Part shown: positions 57,527 to 64,000 of the stretch, piece by piece | How positions within the stretch are numbered: position 1 is the stretch's first letter | Layout of the letters: each line of letters starts with the position of its first letter | Source: Sporopachydermia quercuum | Lineage: Eukaryota; Ascomycota; Sporopachydermiomycetes; Sporopachydermiales; Sporopachydermiaceae | Direction: 5' to 3' | Assembly: GCA_001599295.1 (NCBI GenBank) | Contig: BCGN01000005.1 | Span: 992,001-1,056,000 of the forward strand | Length of the DNA stretch: 64,000 nt | The notes under the pieces: generated by a model | What the model saw: the letters and a program-made list of their open reading frames with translations, nothing else | What the model was told of the DNA's origin: nothing | Database searches by the model: none | Program-made: the position numbers and the translations under genes

Positions 57527-58340
57527 TCATTTCAAACGATCTAAACATCTCTTCTTGACATCAGTAAAGTCATCACGTTCGGATTCATATAATTTCCTCA
57601 ATCGTTTATCTTCAATAACACTCAGTTCATTCTCAAAGATCTCCACAGCAAACTTACACACTTCTTCACATTGTTGATATTTTCCTAAGAAATACAGCCG
57701 TTCAGCAGCGTGCCTGATATCTGATCGTATTATTTTCGACACCAGAATTTCTTCTCTTGGAAAATCACGATAATTTAATTCAGTAAATTTCTAGTGACGT
57801 TAGTAAGAGGAGTTAATGAAATGGTAAAAACGAATGGTTAACCTGTAATATAAACCATAGTGCGTATGAGTGTGTATAGAGAGGATAACTGGATCGAGCT
57901 GAGCACTGAATTATCTGTCATCATCATGAATATTGTGCAAGGTGTTCATTTGTAGAGCATAATTCAATCATCGTCATAATCTCACAAAAAAGAAGGCATC
58001 ACAAAGTAAATACTTCGATATAGAGCATTTTCTCTCAAATTTTTTCAAATCCTAGATACTAGCAAGTCGTACTTACATTTAGAGTATTGATTCTTGGGCC
58101 TATAGATGCAAAGATAGTTTTCTGAATTACAAAGTCATCCTCTGACTGGCCTTTTCTTTGCTTTGCAACTTTACTTCCTCTATTTGTTCTTGGCAACTGT
58201 GTTTGACTACACTCTTGAGCATTTTCCTTTCCATTAATTGAGCCATCTGACGATGAGTTGATATCAAGAGTTTCCAGTATGGTCAACTGAGAGACAACTG
58301 TTTCTGCGCTTACTCCAGTGATTGAATTATCAGAGCTCAT
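57527..58340 (-). CDS. Small helical protein of unknown function, spliced
   Basis: I do not recognise the gene. Exons 58340-58077 and 57790-57527 give 175 residues. The 286-nt intron has GTAAGT, TACTAAC and a CACTAG acceptor, so the splice is well supported. The N-terminal about 60 residues are Ser/Asn-rich and disordered, followed by a basic patch (RTNRGSKVAKQRKGQ). The C-terminal half is helical: LNYRDFPREEILVSKIIRSD, then AAERLYFLGKYQQCEEVCKF. This resembles a single tetratricopeptide-like helix pair (YFLGKYQQCEEV). It may be a conserved fungal protein, but I assign no role. Confidence 0.75.
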
Positions 58341-59607
58341 TTCTGTAGATTTAGTCGATACCTCACTCTTACGATAATCTAGTTTTTGTATTGTTGTAGT
58401 TACTTATAGTTATATTTATGATGTATAATAGGAAAATACCTGTCTGTAGTAGTGGTTTGTATACTAAGAAATGAAAAGTTAACTGAACTAATGGTATCTG
58501 ATAGGTAATACTAGTCTGTTCAGCAAACACTCGCGCTGCTCACCATATACAGCTACTGAACACTCTACCGTTCATGGGTATAGTAGCACAATCCGCAGTA
58601 TTATTATTCTGTTGTTAATCGCTCATTGGATACCTGAAGGAAAGAAAAGTTTCACCCTCAGACAGTAGAAAATAATTTATCTTCATGATGTGCGAGTATT
58701 TAATTTGTAGGGTTTGCATGATTTATGCATATACTTTAAACCATATTCTGGAAGAGTGTTAGAAGGACAAGTTTGAATGATGATATGTTCTGCATCGATT
58801 TCAAGATTTGTTCTCTAATGCTATTACCACCAGTTTCATTTATTTTTACAATTTCGAAGCCGTGATCTTTTTTTTCTTTCTTTTCTTTTCTTTTCTCTGT
58901 ATGTTGATTATCTATGAATACGTAATTTGCGATTGGGGATAAACTAAGTTTCACTTTGCACAATCTATGCGTAGAATGCATGTGATTTATTCAGTTAGCA
59001 TTAGAAAATCACCTACGGCTCAACATATATTTAAACAATATTGTTCTCATTCTCTGCAACAATTGAAATAACCTACAGAGAGTTAAAATTGAGCATAAGT
59101 AATTATTACAGCTTTCACTTATAATCCATCATAATTTTCTCCTGGTCTCCACATTATCTGATTATTACAATTTGGGAGACAGCATAATCTTAATCTACCT
59201 ATCTACAATAGATGTCGCGTGAGTATCAGCAAAATTTGAATTCAAACATGAAAGCTTCTCGACGACCGGATTGAATAACTATCCCTGGAAAGAAGTAGTT
59301 TACAGTGCGGTGAAATTCATATTCAAACACTGGTGGTACAACATATATGCATTCGATAGAGTGAAGTGTACCGTTGTATATTGTAGAACAGATGATCAGA
59401 AAGGACTAAGTGCTAAATCAATGTCACACTTGTTTCTGTTATATTCCTCATGATTAAAGGACTGTAGCCATATTTGAAATTTATAAAGGTCCATTACAAA
59501 AGTCATTATTATCGTTGAAGTACTGTGTTAAAAACTGTATAGAAATCTTGTCTTCCTTACCTTTATTTACACCATCAATATATTTATCCAACTAGATCAC
59601 ATTTACC
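58341..59607. other. Intergenic region upstream of the small unknown gene
   Basis: About 1.3 kb between two minus-strand genes. An 81-codon ATG frame on the minus strand (58981-58736) includes a Lys/Glu run encoded by a purine tract and is not convincing. A TGCATGATTTATGCA motif lies at 58725-58739. Nothing else is recognised. Confidence 0.4.
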
Positions 59608-62600
59608 TTATCCCATATCAATATCACCATCACTATCATCATAACTATCATAACTATTACTGGTGTTCGTTGGCGCTGTTTCATTGCCAATAGAACTGGT
59701 ACTCTCATCGTCATCATCATCGTAGAATCCATCGTTCTTATAACCTAATACAATCGCATTAGGATTCATGATATAATTATGACTGATATCCTGTTTTGTT
59801 TCATCATCTGAAGTTCTTCCTAAAAGTTTCTTCCATTCTGTTTCAGTTGTATTCACGATGTCATCCATATAATCTGTCCACGAGGCATTCTTATTGAATA
59901 TGCATTGTATTTCCTGGACCACTTTGATAAACTGTTCTGATACTGCCCTTCTATTGTAAAGTTTTTTATCTTCATTATTGTTATTATCATTGAGCTCGTC
60001 GAACTCATCGTTATCATAGTCCTCTTCTTCCTCTTCACCTTCCAGATCTGACTCTAACCCTAGATCTATCAGCCGCTGTTTCTTAGTCTTCTCAATACTG
60101 AGAAATTCACCAATTGACATATAAAAGGATTGTAACTGATTGGATAGAACATGTATCATTCCACCATATGAGTATTCCTCTCTGCCATCATTCGACTTTT
60201 GAAATTCATTATTATCTCTGTATAATTTCAATATTTCATTGAGAATATCAACTCTCGAAAATAGATCAAGCTGCAAGTAAACAGTGAAGTTGTAGAATCC
60301 CGTCACAAGAAATATATCTTCATGAGCTTCATGCTTCATAATTGAATTATCAGAACTCACTGCATTGGCACTGGCATCTTCATCTTCCATAACTAATCGT
60401 TTATAATCCTCTTGAATCATCATAATGTCATCCAAAAGCGATGTGGACAATACTTCAGAGATGAACCCCAGGATGGATGAGTGGAGGAGATCAGAGTAAG
60501 GATGTAATCCTATTAGGTTGACAAGTGTTGATAGGAAGTTAGATACAAAGAATTGACATTTCAATAAATCACCTTTAGTCAACGGAGAAGGAATTGATAT
60601 TTTTGAATAGAGAGTGGACGAGAGGATATTTGTTAGCTCTGTGGAAGANNAAAAACAGCTGATCGAACTGTTAGACTTTTTAGTATCGTTGATTATAAAG
60701 CTGTCTTTTACATTTTTTTGCTGAGAAGAGCGATTGAATAAACGATAATAAACGCTGTCAAGAAATATGTCGTTGAGATAAAGAGTATTTGATAAGCTGA
60801 AAACTCGCGTGAGAAAAACAATAATGCGGTATTTCAAATAAATCTCGCCATTACTATACCTACCAATTGTAGACTCATTTGAAGTATCAGCATGTTGATT
60901 GGCATTGTTGTATGGTTTAACTGTTAGCGTTCCATTCATAGCAGATCCAATACTATCAAAATCATGACTGGACCTCTTATTCTTCCAANGTAAAAACTCA
61001 TCACCATTCATCTGTAGCAAGGAAAAGAATACAGAAAGGAGCCCGGAAATGGTTTCGATGAAATAGCCAACATAAACCAAATAGTCATTCACTTCATCCT
61101 CTAAATCTTCCAACTCCAAACTATCATGGGGACTGATTTGATTATGATGAGTGTTATGAGATATGTCCTCCGGTGCAATATTGCTGGAGATGTTATTGTT
61201 GGAAGAAATCGTGTGAAGCGAATCATTTTCATTACCTCTATTTTTAGTCGAAAACCCCATGCCAGTACTCGAATGGCTATTGATATCAATCCTTTTATGA
61301 CCTTCAGCAACTCCTTGATCACTCATTCGTCTATTCAGATTGTTATCTAAAACAATGGTAAAATCAATCTGGGAGTTTAGTTTTTCAACCATTTCAATTC
61401 CAACAACAAAGATTTCTAATCCATGAGTCATAATTAAGGAATNAGTNACCATTGCTTCTAGTAATACCCGTACAGTGGTTTTGTCAAATAAATGCCTTAG
61501 TACCAGCGATTGAGAGTTTGTATTAGTAGTGCTGGATTCATTCATGTTGCTGTTCCCAAAGTTTGGATTGCTACTATTATTATTCGTAGAGCTTTCATCG
61601 CCAGGAATGTTAGAAACCAGACCGATAATAAACTCTCTAATGTTCAGTTGATAGGTTTTTGAGTTATTTTTGGGAAAAATTAGATTCTGAATCAGTTTCT
61701 CAACAAGGCACTCGTCATCATAGAGATATTTAGCTATGTTGATCTCTATATCGACATCTGATTCTTCAAAGTTATGTCTACAATCAAGAGACAATATTCT
61801 AAACAATGTTTTCGCAACTGCTTCATTATCCAGACGATAAATAAACTTATTAGCTACGTTGAGTCTTGATGTCGCAACAGAAGTAGGCATAATTATTGAA
61901 TTCGAAAATGAACTTCCAGTTAATATGCTGGCGCCGGTATAGCCTGAAAAAATATCACTTTTTCTAGTAGAAGACTCATCTTTATCATCTTTACTATTGA
62001 TAATATGATTATAGAAAGCCAGTTCAAACTCTTCGGATGAATCATCAATCAATCTATCTAATATCAAAGCAAATGATTTCAATGGTGGGTAGAAGTGCGC
62101 GCTAAGCAATTCAAATAGTGCAACAAAACACTCTTTATTACTCAGGAGTAGTGATTGAATCGACATTCGAAGATGTTCCTGTGTGCTGTAACCATATGTT
62201 GATGAAAAGTTTGCTAATAATATACTTGTTGCTAATTTTGCATTCTTGAGGATTGTGAGTTTGGACTCGCTTGGTGGAGCTTCTATCGCTGGTGATACAT
62301 CTTGAGATGTAAGAGGATTAATTGAATTACTTGACCAGCTAGGATCGTATTCCAGCTCCACATCACTGTCATAATTATTAGAAGTGTTCAGACTATCATT
62401 GACGGTACCTTCTTTGTGCGCTTTCTCTTCATGTGCATTTTCTTTAAGCCCATTGAATCTATATTCAATTTCGTCATTGTCAATATCCGGCTCTGAGATC
62501 CGTTCAAGTCCATTCTCATCTTTTAGTTGAAATATCTTTTCAGAATCACCGTTACTCTCTTCGTTCTCATTTTCATTCTTAAATTCGTCTGGAAATGATT

Positions 62601-63024
62601 CTAGATGGTTATAAGCATAATGATCGATGTCAAAATCAGCTTTTTTTATAATATTCAACAAGTGCATAATAGTATTTGGATCTGAAATTAACTCTTCTAA
62701 TTGAGTCTTTTCATATAAAACTTCTCTGCTTTTAGCTGGCAATTGACTCAAGCTGGAACTAGAGTAATTTTTCTGGCTATTAGTACTAAATGCAGCACCA
62801 AAATTAGAGCTTATGTGTTCATTCAATATATTTGGCGATGAAAAATCATAGCTCAGCTCTTCGTCTTCATCATCATAGTTTTCATTTTCAGTTTCTTGAA
62901 ACTCCTTGGGACAAGGTAACAACGCCTGTTGTATGTTTAAGAGCTTGCATACTGTTTGAAGATCTACTTCTTGTGAGTCAAACAGCTTTCTTACTCTTGC
63001 TATACTGAATATTCGAGATTGCAT
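59608..63024 (-). CDS. Sit4-associated protein (SAPS family, Sap155/185/190-like)
   Basis: SAPS proteins are regulatory partners of the PP6-type phosphatase Sit4, acting in cell-cycle entry, TOR signalling and, with Elongator, tRNA modification. The 1138-residue protein starts MQSRIFSIARVRKLFDSQEV in place of the usual leucine-rich lead-in. Helical repeats follow in SAPS order: KNAKLATSILLANFSSTYGY, RLDNEAVAKTLFRILSLDC, CLVEKLIQNLIF, LVLRHLFDKTTVRVLLEAM, EVNDYLVYVGYFIETISGLL, YLKYRIIVFLTRVFSL and LVNLIGLHPYSDLLHSSILG. Acidic, Asn/Ser-rich inserts separate these blocks, and the C-terminus is Asp-rich. The match is by pattern order with S. cerevisiae Sap190. Several ambiguous bases fall here. 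Confidence 0.82.
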   Translation of the reverse strand: MQSRIFSIARVRKLFDSQEVDLQTVCKLLNIQQALLPCPKEFQETENENYDDEDEELSYDFSSPNILNEHISSNFGAAFSTNSQKNYSSSSLSQLPAKSREVLYEKTQLEELISDPNTIMHLLNIIKKADFDIDHYAYNHLESFPDEFKNENENEESNGDSEKIFQLKDENGLERISEPDIDNDEIEYRFNGLKENAHEEKAHKEGTVNDSLNTSNNYDSDVELEYDPSWSSNSINPLTSQDVSPAIEAPPSESKLTILKNAKLATSILLANFSSTYGYSTQEHLRMSIQSLLLSNKECFVALFELLSAHFYPPLKSFALILDRLIDDSSEEFELAFYNHIINSKDDKDESSTRKSDIFSGYTGASILTGSSFSNSIIMPTSVATSRLNVANKFIYRLDNEAVAKTLFRILSLDCRHNFEESDVDIEINIAKYLYDDECLVEKLIQNLIFPKNNSKTYQLNIREFIIGLVSNIPGDESSTNNNSSNPNFGNSNMNESSTTNTNSQSLVLRHLFDKTTVRVLLEAMXTXSLIMTHGLEIFVVGIEMVEKLNSQIDFTIVLDNNLNRRMSDQGVAEGHKRIDINSHSSTGMGFSTKNRGNENDSLHTISSNNNISSNIAPEDISHNTHHNQISPHDSLELEDLEDEVNDYLVYVGYFIETISGLLSVFFSLLQMNGDEFLXWKNKRSSHDFDSIGSAMNGTLTVKPYNNANQHADTSNESTIGRYSNGEIYLKYRIIVFLTRVFSLSNTLYLNDIFLDSVYYRLFNRSSQQKNVKDSFIINDTKKSNSSISCFXSSTELTNILSSTLYSKISIPSPLTKGDLLKCQFFVSNFLSTLVNLIGLHPYSDLLHSSILGFISEVLSTSLLDDIMMIQEDYKRLVMEDEDASANAVSSDNSIMKHEAHEDIFLVTGFYNFTVYLQLDLFSRVDILNEILKLYRDNNEFQKSNDGREEYSYGGMIHVLSNQLQSFYMSIGEFLSIEKTKKQRLIDLGLESDLEGEEEEEDYDNDEFDELNDNNNNEDKKLYNRRAVSEQFIKVVQEIQCIFNKNASWTDYMDDIVNTTETEWKKLLGRTSDDETKQDISHNYIMNPNAIVLGYKNDGFYDDDDDESTSSIGNETAPTNTSNSYDSYDDSDGDIDMG

Positions 63025-64000
63025 TGTGAGTAGAATATTTTGAGAACGGAAAGATTGTTCGAATGTGCCTTATGATATAGATGTCTATGAAGTTGCAACA
63101 GAGAATACAATTATAATTTGACTGTGAGCTTGAGATCTGAGAAAGCTAATGAAATCATAATACGAGGTTAAACGCTAATCGCCAAACTATCTCCAAGAAA
63201 ATTAACAACAAAGTAATAACTAATTTCTGCTTGATTTCTGATTATGAAAAGCAAAACAAGAATTGCACATAAAAAGTGATACGACGACGGCGGAAGAAAA
63301 TCAGGCGTGAGAGTTGTTGGTTCAGGCGTTAGTTAATTCATTGGCTGGCATCATACTAAACAAATCGATGGTATGAATGAAACAAGATACCTTATGATGA
63401 CTAGTTGATATAACGAACATACAATGTCCTGAACAGTAGAGTTGATTGTCAAACTAGATAAAAATTATAAGTCTTGAGGTGTTTATTTTGATCTGCACGA
63501 CGATCCAGCGTTATGTGAGCGGTAATATGTGGTTATTGTTAGAACTTCCGTTCTTGATTGTACAGCATCGCCTGGTTGTTGGTGTTGGTTGATATGTGCT
63601 GTGACGTTCCCAAAGAAAATTATTGGCTCAAGCAGCTATGAAGCAGGACTAGATATATCTAGATACAATATTAGTAACAAAATCGAATACTGGCCACTAA
63701 AAATAGCGTATCCAAATAACAAATCAACGTATTTATGTGAACCAGTCTAGTACTCGTTGATGAGGTGAGGAGGAAAAATATAGAATGTGAAGAACGAAAA
63801 AATAATATAAAGTTAAAATTGAAAACACCTACATATTTGCGCACATCAATGCATTCCACAGTTGAAGTGGTTCAATGTGATCGGTATTATTTTAGTATGA
63901 TGTCGTTAAAAGTCGTTTTGATTATGAAACACATAACGAGATAAATTGTAGTAGAGCTATCCTTAAAATTTTAATTTAATGTATTGAAAGTCCACTTTTA
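63025..64000. other. Window edge upstream of the SAPS gene
   Basis: About 1 kb of AT-rich sequence, presumably the SAPS-gene promoter and more. A 73-codon frame (63529-63750) starts with GTG and is not called. No other gene is recognised. Confidence 0.35.

Noticed and set aside
58736-58981. 81-codon minus-strand ATG frame
   Set aside because: Its length depends on a purine tract that encodes a Lys/Glu run; no homology is recognised.

Overview
This 64-kb window is nuclear DNA of a budding yeast (Saccharomycotina). It is AT-rich. I place 29 protein-coding genes, nearly all with clear yeast relatives. Splicing uses GTAAGT or GTATGT donors, TACTAAC-type branch points about 10-20 nt before the acceptor, and short introns (59-286 nt). 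I place 20 introns in 11 genes, far denser than in Saccharomyces cerevisiae. CTG is read as leucine: the invariant Leu155 of GAPDH is a CTG codon, so this is not a CTG-Ser or CTG-Ala yeast. A eukaryotic queuine tRNA-ribosyltransferase, which S. cerevisiae lacks, also argues for a lineage outside Saccharomycetaceae. I cannot name the genus.

Layout. 0-14 kb: dynactin p24-like, mitochondrial tRNA thiouridylase, a Ser/Thr-rich single-pass membrane protein, an Oca2-like pseudophosphatase, porin, YAF9 and a TFC7/YNL108C-like histidine phosphatase. 14-24 kb: CCS1, a 3-kb gap, GAPDH, NAP1, NOP53. 24-38 kb: POC4-like, dihydrofolate reductase, copper amine oxidase, an unknown spliced gene, SEC62, an FMP30-like NAPE phospholipase, ketopantoate hydroxymethyltransferase and an EHT1/EEB1-type alpha/beta hydrolase. 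38-47 kb: a large unknown low-complexity protein, tropomyosin with an open in-frame extension past its stop, and EOS1. 47-64 kb: tRNA-guanine transglycosylase, ELP4, TAN1, EMC4, POP7, a small unknown gene and a Sit4-associated (SAPS) protein.

Several neighbour pairs match the gene order I recall from S. cerevisiae: YNL058C-OCA2-POR1 with the same orientations, YNL108C-YAF9 divergent, NOP53 close to POC4, and TPM1 followed by EOS1. These support the assignments of the more divergent members. Functionally, MTU1, TGT, ELP4 and TAN1 all modify tRNA, and three of them lie together at 47.8-53.6 kb.

The item most worth a second look is tropomyosin. Its coding frame continues for 122 codons beyond a TAA-CTAG stop into a protein-like, two-transmembrane tail that has no good start codon of its own. 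No retroelement, transposon, CRISPR array or rRNA was seen. The only tRNA-like sequence is a degraded relic at about 47.64 kb that resembles a mitochondrial tRNA-Trp(UCA). Single N bases are scattered through the window.
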